DNA from: Pseudomonas sp. B21-040
Lineage (GTDB): Bacteria; Pseudomonadota; Gammaproteobacteria; Pseudomonadales; Pseudomonadaceae
Length of the DNA: 64,000 nt
Assembly (NCBI RefSeq): GCF_024748695.1
Contig: NZ_CP087176.1
Span: 4,705,501 to 4,769,500, forward strand
Direction: 5' to 3'
The notes under the pieces were generated by a model. That model saw nothing but the letters and a program-made list of their open reading frames with translations, was not told where the DNA came from and searched no databases. Position numbers and translations under genes: made by a program. Shown in pieces: positions 16,768-27,874 of the stretch (within the stretch, counting starts at the first letter, position 1; each line of letters opens with the position of its first letter).

Positions 16768-17394
16768 TTACTGCTTTTCTTCCAGTACGAGAATCAATGC
16801 CTCATCGGCCAATTGATCGAGGCTCATGCTGCCGCCAGCGCGAAACCAGGTCGTGGTCCAGGACAGCGCGCCGGTCAGGAAACGACGCGTGATGAACACA
16901 TCGCCGCGAATAAAACCCGCCTCTTTGGCTTCACCCAGCACTTGCAGCCAGAGCTCTTCATAAATGTCACGCAGCGCCAACACCTGCGCCTGCCCTTCTT
17001 CGGATAACGAGCGCCATTCATACACCAGCACCGCCATGGCCTCGCCGCTGCCCCCCATGATCGACTGCAATTCGCAGCGGATCAGTGCCAGCACGCGCTC
17101 GCGCACATTACCGGCGTCGGCCAGGGCTGCATGCATCAATGCCGTGTTGTAGCGGATGGTCTCTTCCATCACGGCCCGCAGGATTTCATCCTTGCTTTTG
17201 AAGTGATGAAAAATGCTGCCTGACTGTATGCCCACGGCCCCCGCCAGGTCGCGCACCGTGGTGCGTTCATAACCTTTGTTGCGGAACAGGTGAGCCGCCA
17301 CTTGCAGCAGTTTGCCGCGGGCGCTGTCCGGGTCGGTCAATTGGCCGTTGTCGACCAATTCGCGCATGACCCTCAGGGCTTTTTGCTCGTCCAC
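16768..17394 (-). CDS. atuR: TetR-family repressor of terpene utilization, AtuR-like
   Basis: A 208-aa TetR-family regulator. The N-terminal HTH is [20 protein letters not shown] / [25 protein letters not shown], and the ligand-binding C-terminal domain is all-helical. A GTG start at 17394 is chosen because AGGAGA lies 6-7 bases upstream; the longer reading lacks such a site. It is divergent from atuA, and the intergenic region carries two 16-bp operator-like sequences. In P. aeruginosa AtuR represses the atu genes until terpenoid-CoA compounds relieve it; the same role is inferred from position. Confidence 0.85.
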   Translation of the reverse strand: MDEQKALRVMRELVDNGQLTDPDSARGKLLQVAAHLFRNKGYERTTVRDLAGAVGIQSGSIFHHFKSKDEILRAVMEETIRYNTALMHAALADAGNVRERVLALIRCELQSIMGGSGEAMAVLVYEWRSLSEEGQAQVLALRDIYEELWLQVLGEAKEAGFIRGDVFITRRFLTGALSWTTTWFRAGGSMSLDQLADEALILVLEEKQ

Positions 17395-17482
17395 CCGTTC
17401 TCTCCTACAGTCGATCAATCAAATACACCGCTCGCCGCTAAAACTGCGGGGTTGCGCGGGCAATTTAAGCTGGCCGCGGCAA

Positions 17483-17498
17483 CCAAGCAAGCGCTCGG
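17483..17498. promoter_or_regulatory. AtuR operator-like site 1
   Basis: CCAAGCAAGCGCTCGG has arms CCAAGC/GCTcGG. It is the reverse complement of site 2 with one mismatch in 16. On the minus strand it overlaps a plausible atuR -35 (TTGCTT, 17490-17485), 16 bp from a TTAAAT -10, so binding here would give autorepression. Confidence 0.65.
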
Positions 17499-17525
17499 GC
17501 AGAAGATATTTCAGACGTTTACAAA

Positions 17526-17541
17526 CCAAGCGCTTGCTTGG
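17526..17541. promoter_or_regulatory. AtuR operator-like site 2 within the atuA promoter
   Basis: CCAAGCGCTTGCTTGG has perfect 6-bp arms. It fills the spacer between a -35 TTTACA (17518-17523) and a -10-like TAGTCT (17542-17547) reading toward atuA. Its centre is 43 bp, about four helical turns, from the centre of site 1. Confidence 0.7.
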
Positions 17542-17572
17542 TAGTCTCGATCCACTTCAGTGGGAGGTGGCT

Positions 17573-19375
17573 ATGGAGTTGACTGTGCCTAAAACGATTC
17601 GCATCGGCTGCGCCAGCGCCTTCTGGGGTGACACCTCGACCGCCGCCGCGCAGTTGGTGGAAGGTGGACGCCTGGACTATCTGGTTTTCGACTACCTGGC
17701 TGAAATCACTATGTCGATCATGGCCGGTGCCCGGATGAAAGATCCGCAGGCCGGCTATGCGGGCGACTTCATCGAAGTGCTCAGCCCACTGCTCACCCGC
17801 CTCGCCGAACAGAACATTCGCGTCATCAGCAATGCCGGCGGTGTCAATCCGCAAGCGTGTGCTGCCGCGCTTCAGGCGGCGTGCGACAAGGCCGGCGTCG
17901 CCCTGAAAATCGCGGTGCTACTGGGCGATGACCTGCAACCGCAATTCAAACAACTGAGAAACAGCTGCATTCATGAAATGTTCAGCGGCGCACCGTTGCC
18001 GCCCATGTGCGTCTCGACCAACGCCTACCTGGGCGCGCCGGGCATCGTCGAAGCCTTGCGCCTAGGCGCGGACATCGTCATCACCGGTCGCGTGGTCGAC
18101 AGTGCCGTGGTCAGCGCTGCGCTGGTGCATGAGTTCGGTTGGTCCTGGCATGACTACGACAAGCTGGCGCAAGCCGCGCTGGCCGGCCACATCATCGAAT
18201 GCGGCGCCCAATGCACCGGCGGCAATTTCACCGACTGGCGCGACGTACCCGATTACGAACACATCGGCTTCCCCATCGTCGAGGTAGGTGCCGACAGCCA
18301 GTTCATCGTCAGCAAGCCCGAAGGCTCTGGTGGCCTGGTCACGCCCCTGACCGTTGGCGAGCAAATGCTCTATGAAATCGGCGACCCACGGGCGTACCTG
18401 CTGCCCGATGTCGTGTGCGATTTCACCCAGGTCAAACTCCGGCAACACGGTAAAAACGCGGTTCAGGTGCACGGTGCCAAAGGCCTGCCTCCGACCGGTC
18501 AGTACAAAGTCAGCGCGACGTATCCGGACGGCTTCCGCTGCACCGCCAGTTGCCTGATCGCGGGCATCGATGCAGTCGCCAAGGCACATCGGGTCAGCGA
18601 AGCGATCATCAACAAGACCTCGCAAATGTTCAGCCAGCGTGGGTGGGCGCCCTACAGCGAAGTGAACATTGAACTGCTCGGCAGCGAAGCCACTTACGGC
18701 CCCCACGGCCAGCGCCGGGACACCCGCGAAGTGGTGATCAAACTCGCCGTGCGCCACCCGAACAAACAAGCATTGATCATGTTCTCCCGGGAAATCGCCC
18801 AAGCCGCAACGGGCATGGCGCCGGGGCTGACCGGAATCGTCGGTGGACGGCCAACGGTGTATCCGCTGATCCGCCTGTTCTCCTTCCTTATCGACAAAAC
18901 CTTCTGCACGCCGGACATTAACCTCAACGGCCAGCGCTACGCCTGCGCCCTGCCCGCGCTCGATGTGCTCGACACCGCAGACCTGCCCGTCGCCTTCGAA
19001 CCGCCCACACCCACAGACCGCGCCGATGCCAGCGTGCCCCTGGTCAAACTCGCCGTGGCCCGCTCTGGCGACAAGGGCAATCACAGCAACATCGGCGTCA
19101 TGGCCCGCGATCCCGAGTACCTGCCGTGGATCGCCGAAGCGCTGACACCCGAGGTGATGGTCGACTGGATGAGCCACGTCCTCGATCCTCTTCACGGGCG
19201 CGTGGAACGTTGGTATTTGCCCGGCACCCACAGCCTGAATTTTCTACTGGAAAACGCCCTCGGCGGCGGTGGCGTGGCCAGCCTGCGGATCGATCCGCAA
19301 GGCAAAGCCTTCGCCCAGCAGCTGCTGGAGATCCAGATTCCGGTGCCTCAGCGCATCGCCGACCAGGTCAACTAG
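17573..19375 (+). CDS. atuA: Acyclic terpene utilization protein AtuA
   Basis: A 600-aa protein matching the AtuA family (DUF1446 followed by an AtuA-like C-terminal ferredoxin-fold domain). The N-terminal block [21 protein letters not shown], then [17 protein letters not shown], and the segment [26 protein letters not shown] are typical. The C-terminal part begins near [21 protein letters not shown]. AtuA is required for growth on citronellol/geraniol in P. aeruginosa, but its biochemical reaction is not established. The start at 17573 follows GGGAGGTG; a longer in-frame extension upstream would run through the operator region and is rejected. It is first in the atu operon. Confidence 0.92.
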   Translation: MELTVPKTIRIGCASAFWGDTSTAAAQLVEGGRLDYLVFDYLAEITMSIMAGARMKDPQAGYAGDFIEVLSPLLTRLAEQNIRVISNAGGVNPQACAAALQAACDKAGVALKIAVLLGDDLQPQFKQLRNSCIHEMFSGAPLPPMCVSTNAYLGAPGIVEALRLGADIVITGRVVDSAVVSAALVHEFGWSWHDYDKLAQAALAGHIIECGAQCTGGNFTDWRDVPDYEHIGFPIVEVGADSQFIVSKPEGSGGLVTPLTVGEQMLYEIGDPRAYLLPDVVCDFTQVKLRQHGKNAVQVHGAKGLPPTGQYKVSATYPDGFRCTASCLIAGIDAVAKAHRVSEAIINKTSQMFSQRGWAPYSEVNIELLGSEATYGPHGQRRDTREVVIKLAVRHPNKQALIMFSREIAQAATGMAPGLTGIVGGRPTVYPLIRLFSFLIDKTFCTPDINLNGQRYACALPALDVLDTADLPVAFEPPTPTDRADASVPLVKLAVARSGDKGNHSNIGVMARDPEYLPWIAEALTPEVMVDWMSHVLDPLHGRVERWYLPGTHSLNFLLENALGGGGVASLRIDPQGKAFAQQLLEIQIPVPQRIADQVN

Positions 19376-19387
19376 AGGACTGTCGCC

Positions 19388-20257
19388 ATGGCTTACGATT
19401 CGATTTTCAAAGCCGATTTGTTTGCGGGCCAAACCATCATTGTCACCGGCGGCGGCAGCGGCATCGGCCGGTGTACCGCGCATGAACTGGCGGCCCTCGG
19501 CGCGCACGTGCTGCTGGTCGGGCGCAAGGCCGACAAGCTGAAAAGCGTCGCCGCCGAGATTGCCGAAGACGGTGGCAAGGCGGATTGGGCCACCTGCGAT
19601 ATTCGTGAGGAAGAAGCGGTCAAGCACCTGGTCAGCGAGCTGATTCGCAAACACGGGCCGATCCACGGGCTGGTCAACAATGCCGGCGGGCAATACCCGT
19701 CACCCCTGGCCTCGATCAATCAGAAAGGTTTCGAAACCGTGGTGCGCACCAATCTGGTGGGCGGTTTCCTGATGGCCCGGGAAGTGTTCAATCAATCCAT
19801 GAGCAAGCATGGCGGCGCCATCGTCAACATGCTCGCCGACATGTGGGGCGGCATGCCTGGTATGGGGCATTCCGGTGCAGCGCGTTCGGGCATGGACAAC
19901 CTGACCAAGACCGCTGCATTCGAATGGGGTTACGCCGGGGTGCGGGTCAACGCGGTGGCGCCGGGGTGGGTCGCGTCCAGCGGTATGGACACTTACGAAG
20001 GCGCTTTCAAAGCGGTGATTCCGACCTTGCGCGAACACGTGCCGCTGAAACGCATCGGGACGGAATCGGAAGTGAGCGCGGCGATTGTGTTCCTGCTCAG
20101 CCCGGCCGCGGCATTTGTCAGCGGCAGCACCTTGCGCATCGACGGTGCTGCCAGCCTGGGCGGTCGCGCCTGGCCGATCCACAAGGCTACCAACAGTGAG
20201 TCGTACAACGGTTTTCACCGCGCGTACTTACCAGAAGTGCTCAAGGACAAGGAATAA
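19388..20257 (+). CDS. atuB: Short-chain dehydrogenase/reductase AtuB
   Basis: A 289-aa NAD(P)-binding SDR. The dinucleotide motif TGGGSGIG begins at residue 20, NNAG is at 97-100, and the C-terminal substrate region is FVSGSTLRIDGAASLGG. The segment HSGAARSG (161-168) replaces the usual YxxxK; the family most like this is the 2,4-dienoyl-CoA reductase group, and the expected lysine is an arginine here. In the atu pathway AtuB and AtuG are thought to handle terpenoid alcohol/aldehyde or acyl-CoA steps, but the role is not settled. It lies 12 bp behind atuA and 3 bp before atuC. Confidence 0.85.
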   Translation: MAYDSIFKADLFAGQTIIVTGGGSGIGRCTAHELAALGAHVLLVGRKADKLKSVAAEIAEDGGKADWATCDIREEEAVKHLVSELIRKHGPIHGLVNNAGGQYPSPLASINQKGFETVVRTNLVGGFLMAREVFNQSMSKHGGAIVNMLADMWGGMPGMGHSGAARSGMDNLTKTAAFEWGYAGVRVNAVAPGWVASSGMDTYEGAFKAVIPTLREHVPLKRIGTESEVSAAIVFLLSPAAAFVSGSTLRIDGAASLGGRAWPIHKATNSESYNGFHRAYLPEVLKDKE

Positions 20258-20260
20258 GCC

Positions 20261-21877
20261 ATGCCGGTGATTCAATCGCAAGTGGACCCGTTCAGCGCCC
20301 AGTTCGCCCAGAACCGTGACGCGATGCTGGCCGTGATCGAACACGTCCGCCAGCTCGAACAGAACCTGTTGAACAAGGCCGCCGAAGCCAAACCAAAATT
20401 CGACAAACGCGGGCAACTGCTACCGCGCGAACGTCTCAACCTGCTGCTCGACCCCGGCGCACCGTTCCTCGAACTGGCGAGCCTGGCCGGCTACAAGCTG
20501 CACGATGACAAGGATGGTAGCGCTGCCGGCGGTGGCTTGATTGCCGGGATCGGTTACGTGTCCGGCGTACGGGTGCTGGTGGTGGCGAACAACAGCGCGA
20601 TCAAGGGCGGCACCATTTCCCCCAGCGGATTGAAAAAGTCCCTGCGCCTGCAACAGATCGCCATGGAGAACAAACTGCCGGTGATCACCCTCGCCGAAAG
20701 CGGTGGCGCCAACCTGAACTACGCCGCGGACATTTTCGTCGAAGGCGCGCGCAGCTTCGCCAACCAGGCGCGGATGTCGGCCATGGGTTTGCCCCAGATC
20801 ACGGTGGTGCACGGCTCGGCCACTGCGGGGGGTGCTTATCAGCCGGGCTTATCGGACTACGTGGTGGTCGTACGCGGCAAGGCCAAGTTGTTTCTCGCCG
20901 GCCCGCCCCTGCTCAAAGCGGCGACCGGCGAAGTCGCCACCGATGAAGAACTGGGCGGCGCCGAGATGCATGCGCAAACCGCCGGCACCGCCGAATACCT
21001 GGCCGAGAACGATGCCGACGGTGTGCGACACGTGCGCGAAATCGTCAGCCTGCTGCCGTGGAACGAACAGTTGCCCTGGTTACCCGAACGTCAATATGAA
21101 GAACCGCTCTACCCCATCGATGAGCTGTTGGGCCTGATCCCTGACGACCCGAAAAAACCCTATGACGTGCGCGACATCGTTGCCCGTATCGCCGACGGTT
21201 CGAATTTCCTTGAGTTCAAGGGTGAGTTCGATCAACAGACCGTTTGCGGCCAACTGAAAATTCAAGGGCGAGCCTGCGGTTTTATCGGCAACAACGGCCC
21301 GATCACGCCCAAGGGCGCCAGCAAGGCTGCGCAGTTCATCCAGCTCTGCGACCAAAGCCAGACGCCGCTGCTGTTTTTCCACAACACCACCGGGTTCATG
21401 GTCGGCACCGAATCGGAACAACAAGGCGTGATCAAGCACGGCGCCAAGATGATTCAAGCCGTGGCGAACGCTCGGGTGCCGAAACTGACGATTGTCGTCG
21501 GTGGCTCGTATGGCGCCGGCAACTACGCGATGTGTGGTCGCGGCCTCGACCCGCGTTTCATCTTCGCCTGGCCCAACAGTCGCACCGCCGTCATGGGCGG
21601 CGCCCAGGCCGGCAAGGTGCTGCGAATCGTCACCGAGGCCAAGCAGCTCAAGGACGGCTTGGTGCCCGACCCGAAAATGCTCGACATGCTGGAACAGGTC
21701 ACCGCGCAAAAACTCGACAGCCAGTCCACCGCTCTCTATGGCAGCGCCAATCTGTGGGATGACGGGCTGATCGATCCGCGGGACACCCGGACGTTGCTGG
21801 GTTACTTGCTGGATATCTGCCACGAGGCCGAAGTGCGGCCATTGCAAGCCAACAGTTTTGGCGTCGCGCGTTTTTGA
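20261..21877 (+). CDS. atuC: Geranyl-CoA carboxylase carboxyltransferase (beta) subunit AtuC
   Basis: A 538-aa acyl-CoA carboxyltransferase with N- and C-terminal crotonase-like halves. The marker segments are LLPRERLNLLLDPGAPFLELA, GGGLIAGIGYVSGVRVLVVANN, SGGANLNYAADIF, HGSATAGGAYQPGLSDYVV, and in the second half NTTGFMVGTESEQQGVIKHGAKM and VVGGSYGAGNYAMCGR. It is closely related to methylcrotonyl-CoA carboxylase beta. In the atu context it transfers CO2 from the biotin of AtuF to geranyl-CoA. Its partner subunit is encoded two genes downstream. A 106-bp repeat follows the stop. Confidence 0.92.
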   Translation: MPVIQSQVDPFSAQFAQNRDAMLAVIEHVRQLEQNLLNKAAEAKPKFDKRGQLLPRERLNLLLDPGAPFLELASLAGYKLHDDKDGSAAGGGLIAGIGYVSGVRVLVVANNSAIKGGTISPSGLKKSLRLQQIAMENKLPVITLAESGGANLNYAADIFVEGARSFANQARMSAMGLPQITVVHGSATAGGAYQPGLSDYVVVVRGKAKLFLAGPPLLKAATGEVATDEELGGAEMHAQTAGTAEYLAENDADGVRHVREIVSLLPWNEQLPWLPERQYEEPLYPIDELLGLIPDDPKKPYDVRDIVARIADGSNFLEFKGEFDQQTVCGQLKIQGRACGFIGNNGPITPKGASKAAQFIQLCDQSQTPLLFFHNTTGFMVGTESEQQGVIKHGAKMIQAVANARVPKLTIVVGGSYGAGNYAMCGRGLDPRFIFAWPNSRTAVMGGAQAGKVLRIVTEAKQLKDGLVPDPKMLDMLEQVTAQKLDSQSTALYGSANLWDDGLIDPRDTRTLLGYLLDICHEAEVRPLQANSFGVARF

Positions 21878-21879
21878 TA

Positions 21880-21985
21880 GATCGTTCCCACGCTCTGCGT
21901 GGGAACGCAGCCCGGGACGCTCTGCGTCCCAAAGCGGACGCAGAGCGTCCATAGAGGCATTACCACGCGGAGCGTGGGAACGATC
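21880..21985. repeat. 106-bp palindromic element (MITE-like) between atuC and atuD
   Basis: It is bounded by perfect 16-bp terminal inverted repeats, GATCGTTCCCACGCTC and GAGCGTGGGAACGATC. The similarity extends to 23 bp with one mismatch. Internal segments GGACGCTCTGCGTCC and GGACGCAGAGCGTCC form further hairpins. It carries no ORF and sits wholly inside the atu operon. Elements with GTTCCCACGCTC ends are frequent in P. fluorescens-group genomes. Confidence 0.85.
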
Positions 21986-22000
21986 AGGAGAACAACAAAA

Positions 22001-23158
22001 ATGATCTTCACCCAGGAACACGAAGCACTGCGCCGCACCGTCCGCCAATTCGTCGATCACGAGATCAACCCTCACGTCGAAGAATGGGAAAAGGCCGGTC
22101 GTTTTCCGATCCACGAGATCTTCCGCAAGGCCGGCGATCTCGGCCTGCTGGGCATATCAAAACCGGAAAAATTCGGCGGCATGGGGCTGGACTACAGCTA
22201 CTCCATTGTCGCCGCCGAAGAGTTCGGCACTATCCATTGCGGCGGCATTCCGATGTCCATCGGCGTGCAGACCGACATGTGCACCCCGGCGCTGGCGCGG
22301 TTCGGTTCCGATGAATTGCGCGACGAGTTTCTGCGCCCGGCCATTACCGGTGAACAGGTCGGCTGCATCGGCGTCTCGGAAGTCGGTGCCGGTTCCGACG
22401 TCGCCGGGCTGAAAACCACCGCCCGCAAGGACGGCGACGACTACGTGATCAACGGCAGCAAGATGTGGATCACCAACTCGCCAAGCGCCGATTTCATCTG
22501 CCTGCTGGCCAACACTTCGGACGACAAGCCGCACATCAACAAATCGCTGATCATGGTGCCGATGAACACGCCAGGCATCAGCCTCAGTTCGCACCTGGAC
22601 AAACTCGGCATGCGCAGTTCGGAAACCGCCCAAGTGTTTTTCGACAACGTGCGGGTGCCTCAGCGTAACCGCGTCGGCCATGAAGGGGCCGGGTTCATGA
22701 TGCAAATGCTGCAGTTCCAGGAAGAACGCCTGTTCGGCGCGGCAAACATGATCAAGGGCCTGGAGTATTGCGTCGACAGCACCGTCGAGTACTGCAAGGA
22801 ACGCAAAACCTTTGGCAGTGCACTGATCGACAATCAGGTCATTCACTTCCGCCTGGCAGAGCTGCAAACCGAAATCGAATGCCTGCGGGCGCTGGTCTAT
22901 CAGGCCACCGAGCAATACGTCAAAGGCCAGGACGTCACCCGCCTTGCCTCCATGGCCAAACTCAAGGCCGGGCGTCTGGGCCGCGAAGTCAGCGACAGCT
23001 GCCTGCAATATTGGGGTGGCATGGGTTTCATGTGGGACAACCCGGTCGCCCGTGCTTACCGTGACGTGCGACTGGTATCGATTGGCGGCGGCGCCGACGA
23101 AATCATGTTGGGGATCATCTGCAAACTCATGGGCATTCTGCCGGGGAAAAAGAAATGA
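22001..23158 (+). CDS. atuD: Citronellyl-CoA dehydrogenase AtuD
   Basis: A 385-aa FAD acyl-CoA dehydrogenase. The features are the N-terminal helical domain (FTQEHEALRRTVRQFVDHEI), CIGVSEVGAGSDVAGLKTTA and GDDYVINGSKMWITN for flavin and substrate binding, RNRVGHEGAGFMMQMLQFQEER, and the C-terminal LQYWGGMGFMWDNPVARAYRDV. In the pathway it oxidises citronellyl-CoA to cis-geranyl-CoA. The start at 22001 follows AGGAG at about 11 bp; a longer in-frame reading extends back into the repeat element and is rejected. It ends in an ATGA overlap with atuE. Confidence 0.92.
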   Translation: MIFTQEHEALRRTVRQFVDHEINPHVEEWEKAGRFPIHEIFRKAGDLGLLGISKPEKFGGMGLDYSYSIVAAEEFGTIHCGGIPMSIGVQTDMCTPALARFGSDELRDEFLRPAITGEQVGCIGVSEVGAGSDVAGLKTTARKDGDDYVINGSKMWITNSPSADFICLLANTSDDKPHINKSLIMVPMNTPGISLSSHLDKLGMRSSETAQVFFDNVRVPQRNRVGHEGAGFMMQMLQFQEERLFGAANMIKGLEYCVDSTVEYCKERKTFGSALIDNQVIHFRLAELQTEIECLRALVYQATEQYVKGQDVTRLASMAKLKAGRLGREVSDSCLQYWGGMGFMWDNPVARAYRDVRLVSIGGGADEIMLGIICKLMGILPGKKK

Positions 23159-23952
23159 GCCCCCTGCCCGATTGCCAGACATTGCTGTTGGAGCCGCATA
23201 ACGGCGTGCTGCACATCACCCTCAATCGCCCGGAAAGTCGCAATGCCATGAGTTTGCAAATGGTCGCCGAACTGCGCTCTGTACTCGGGGCGGTGCGCGA
23301 TGATCGCGCGGTTCGGGCCTTGGTGATCGGCGGCGCCGGCGGGCATTTCTGTGCCGGTGGCGACATCAAGGACATGGCCAACGCTCGCGCTCAAGGCCCG
23401 AGCGCCTACCGCGAGTTGAATCGGGCGTTCGGCGCCCTGCTGCAAGAAGTACAACACGCGCCACAAGTGGTGATCACGGTGCTGCAAGGCGCGGTGTTAG
23501 GGGGCGGCCTGGGGCTGGCGTGCGTCAGCGATGTCGCCCTGGCCGATCACTTGGCACAATTCGGTTTGCCGGAAACCAGCCTCGGTTTGCTGCCCGCGCA
23601 AATAGCCCCCTTCGTGGTCCAGCGCATCGGCCTGACCCAGGCCCGGCGACTGGCGCTGACTGCCGCGCGTTTCGACGGTACGCAGGCGCGGCGCATGGGC
23701 CTGGTGCATTTTGTCGAACATGACGCGCAAGCACTGGCCGAGCGCCTCGATGAAATCCTCGCCCATGTGCTGTGCTGCGCGCCGGGTGCTAATGCGACGA
23801 CCAAAAAACTGCTGCTGGCGAGTGCCGGGCAACCGTCGGACGCGTTGCTGGATGAAGCGGCGCAGTGGTTCAGCGAGGCAGTGACCGGGGCGGAAGGTGT
23901 CGAGGGGACGATGGCTTTCGTACAAAAGCGTAAACCGGGATGGGCCTCCTGA
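23155..23952 (+). CDS. atuE: Isohexenylglutaconyl-CoA hydratase AtuE (enoyl-CoA hydratase family)
   Basis: A 265-aa crotonase-fold hydratase. The oxyanion-hole regions are RALVIGGAGGHFCAGGDIKD and TVLQGAVLGGGLGLACVSDV, followed by FGLPETSLGLLPAQIAPFVV, where the general acid/base glutamate is expected. In the atu pathway it hydrates the double bond of isohexenylglutaconyl-CoA formed by the AtuC/AtuF carboxylase. It overlaps atuD by four bases, so translation is coupled. A pair of REP sequences separates it from atuF. Confidence 0.9.
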   Translation: MSPLPDCQTLLLEPHNGVLHITLNRPESRNAMSLQMVAELRSVLGAVRDDRAVRALVIGGAGGHFCAGGDIKDMANARAQGPSAYRELNRAFGALLQEVQHAPQVVITVLQGAVLGGGLGLACVSDVALADHLAQFGLPETSLGLLPAQIAPFVVQRIGLTQARRLALTAARFDGTQARRMGLVHFVEHDAQALAERLDEILAHVLCCAPGANATTKKLLLASAGQPSDALLDEAAQWFSEAVTGAEGVEGTMAFVQKRKPGWAS

Positions 23953-23956
23953 AAGC

Positions 23957-24031
23957 ATCGCGGGCAAGCCCGCTCCCACAAGAGATCTTCAGCGTAAAGA
24001 GATCAAATGAGGGAGCGGGCTTGCCCGCGAT
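23957..24031. repeat. REPIN (inverted pair of REPs) between atuE and atuF
   Basis: ATCGCGGGCAAGCCCGCTCC begins at 23957 and its inverted copy (GGGAGCGGGCTTGCCCGCGAT) ends at 24031, with about 30 bp between them. It lies inside the atu operon. Being transcribed, it could form a stable stem in the mRNA. Confidence 0.88.
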
Positions 24032-24069
24032 GAGGTCATCACATTCACCGCAAACCAAGGGAACAGAAT

Positions 24070-26031
<1,962 letters not shown>

Positions 26032-26102
26032 GCCGCTAGGCGGATCCGCCGGGTTTGGCTACGCTCAAGCCCTATCAGGACGCGGATACCAGGAACCCTG
26101 CG

Positions 26103-26645
26103 ATGCCTCACTGGCTGGTGATAGATCTGGAAGCCACCACCGATGAAGGTGGCTGGCCAGTAACGGAAATGGAAATCATCGAAATCGGTGCCACCCTGGT
26201 GGACCGCAAAGGTCGCGAACTGGACCACTTCCAGCGTTTCGTGCGACCGCTGCGGCGGCCTTTGCTGACACCGTTTTGCCGGGAGCTGACTCACATCACC
26301 CAAGGCAATATCGATGCCGCGCAACCGTTGACCGAGGTTTGGCCGTCATTCGAACGCTGGCTGGAGCCGCATCATTCTTGTCTGGATGGTTGGGCGAGTT
26401 GGGGCGATTACGATCGCAAACAATTGGTTCAGGAGTGGGAGCGCCTGCAACTCGACAGCGCCCTGAGCCGGATACCGCACATGAACCTCAAGCAACGCTT
26501 TGCCAAGGCCAGACGGCTGGAACGTCCGCTGGGGCTCAATGGCGCCTTGCAACTGGCGGGCCTGCAGTTCACCGGGCAGCAACACCGGGCACTGGAAGAT
26601 GCGCGCAATACAGCACGCCTGTTGCCACTGGTTTTCCCCACCTAG
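26103..26645 (+). CDS. DEDD-family 3'-5' exonuclease
   Basis: A 180-aa exonuclease with all four acidic blocks of the DnaQ/ERI-1-like fold: D and E in VIDLEATTDEG, an aspartate region in HITQGNIDAAQPL, the WGDYD segment, and the final HRALEDARNTARL (H and D of DEDDh). It resembles the KapD/ERI-1 group that trims RNA or DNA 3' ends. An upstream in-frame ATG adds residues unlike the family, and AGGAA lies seven bases before the chosen start. It is 70 bp after atuF but not obviously part of that pathway. Confidence 0.85.
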   Translation: MPHWLVIDLEATTDEGGWPVTEMEIIEIGATLVDRKGRELDHFQRFVRPLRRPLLTPFCRELTHITQGNIDAAQPLTEVWPSFERWLEPHHSCLDGWASWGDYDRKQLVQEWERLQLDSALSRIPHMNLKQRFAKARRLERPLGLNGALQLAGLQFTGQQHRALEDARNTARLLPLVFPT

Positions 26646-26714
26646 AGAGGTGACGGCGTTCGAGGCCTTGTGCATACTGGCCGGCCCTTTTTAGCCCTTT
26701 TCGAGGAATCGCCC

Positions 26715-26999
26715 ATGTTTAAAGTCAACGAGTACTTCGACGGCACCGTCAAGTCGATCGCCTTTGGCACTGCTGAAGGTCCTGCGACCATCGGCGTCAT
26801 GGCTCCGGGCGAGTACGAATTCGGCACCAGCCAGCGTGAAATCATGCACGTGGTCAGCGGTGCTCTCACCGTTAAACTGCCTGACAGCAGCGACTGGGAA
26901 ACCTTCGCCGCCGGCAGCCAGTTCAATGTGCCTGCCAACAGCAAGTTCCAGCTGAAAGTGGCCGTCGACACCGCTTACCTGTGTGAATACCGCGGCTAA
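26715..26999 (+). CDS. ppnP: Pyrimidine/purine nucleoside phosphorylase PpnP
   Basis: A 94-aa cupin-fold protein of the YaiE/DUF1255 family. The segments [52 protein letters not shown] and [13 protein letters not shown] are distinctive. In E. coli PpnP phosphorolyses many nucleosides to the base and ribose-1-phosphate. An intrinsic terminator follows 27 bp after the stop. Confidence 0.93.
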   Translation: MFKVNEYFDGTVKSIAFGTAEGPATIGVMAPGEYEFGTSQREIMHVVSGALTVKLPDSSDWETFAAGSQFNVPANSKFQLKVAVDTAYLCEYRG

Positions 27000-27018
27000 A
27001 CCCCCGGGTTCTCATCGC

Positions 27019-27054
27019 AAAAAAATGCCCGTGTCCTTGGACACGGGCATTTTT
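27019..27054. terminator. Bidirectional terminator between ppnP and the MOSC gene
   Basis: An 11-bp perfect stem TGCCCGTGTCC (27026-27036) / GGACACGGGCA (27039-27049) is flanked by seven A and five T. Confidence 0.95.
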
Positions 27055-27067
27055 CATTTCGGGGTTC

Positions 27068-27874
27068 TCATTCGAGAATCGTCACCGACATCCCGACTTC
27101 CAGATGACCGTTGCTATCGTTAACCAGGTTCTGACCAAACATCGCGCCGTCGGCTTGGGCACGGTACTTCTGCAACGTGGCCAGCGGCTCCCGGTCTTCG
27201 CTGCGCTCGCCAGTTTGCGGGTCGATGGTGGTCAGAATGCAGCGCGAACAGGACTTGACCACCCGGAACTCGACGTCACCGATGCGAATACGCTTCCAGC
27301 CATCTTCGGCAAAAGCTTCACTGCCCTCGATCACCAGGTTCGGTCGAAAGCGCAGCATCTCAAGTGGACGCCCGACCTTTTGCGACAAGTCTTCCAGGGA
27401 CGACTGCCCGATCAGCAATAACGGGTAGCCGTCGGCGAACGCAACCTGATCATCGTCGTTGCCGTAACCGGCCTCCGTGGTGCGTGCACGATCCAGAGGA
27501 ACTTGCACCAGCCGCGTCGGTTTACCAATGAACTCGCTGACCCAGGCACCTGCTGCGTCACCGGCATCCGGCACCCGCAAGGTGTCACGCCAGATAGTCA
27601 CACCACGCAGTGGCGCGTCGTTACCGGGCAAGGCGATATCGATTGACGTGTGGCCCGGTGCATTGAGGGTCAGCCCGCCATCGGCATTCCACAACGCCGA
27701 CAATTGGCTCATTGACGCTACCGCGCGCTGGGTCAGGAAGCGCCCGCTGGCCTCATCGACCAGCATCCAGCGTCGATCACCGTCCAAACCCAGCTTGTCG
27801 AGGCCGACGCGTTGCAAGGGTTCGCCCTTGCCGGATTTCAACGGATAACGATAAAGCGCGCTCAGACGCAGCAT
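27068..27874 (-). CDS. MOSC domain protein (YcbX-like)
   Basis: A 268-aa protein with an N-terminal MOSC-N beta-barrel (MLRLSALYRYPLKSGKGEPL, GLDGDRRWMLVDEASGRFLT) and a C-terminal MOSC domain (LRFRPNLVIEGSEAFAED, RIRIGDVEFRVVKSCSRCIL, LATLQKYRAQADGAMFGQNL). The single conserved cysteine region KSCSRC is where MOSC proteins bind molybdenum cofactor. YcbX-type proteins reduce N-hydroxylated base analogues; this activity is inferred. No ferredoxin domain is fused. The start is taken at 27874 because AAGGAG is six bases upstream. Confidence 0.88.
   Translation of the reverse strand: MLRLSALYRYPLKSGKGEPLQRVGLDKLGLDGDRRWMLVDEASGRFLTQRAVASMSQLSALWNADGGLTLNAPGHTSIDIALPGNDAPLRGVTIWRDTLRVPDAGDAAGAWVSEFIGKPTRLVQVPLDRARTTEAGYGNDDDQVAFADGYPLLLIGQSSLEDLSQKVGRPLEMLRFRPNLVIEGSEAFAEDGWKRIRIGDVEFRVVKSCSRCILTTIDPQTGERSEDREPLATLQKYRAQADGAMFGQNLVNDSNGHLEVGMSVTILE

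Noticed and set aside
18062..19231. 389-codon minus-strand ORF inside atuA
   Set aside because: Antisense shadow of a well-matched AtuA; no ribosome-binding site or recognisable domain.
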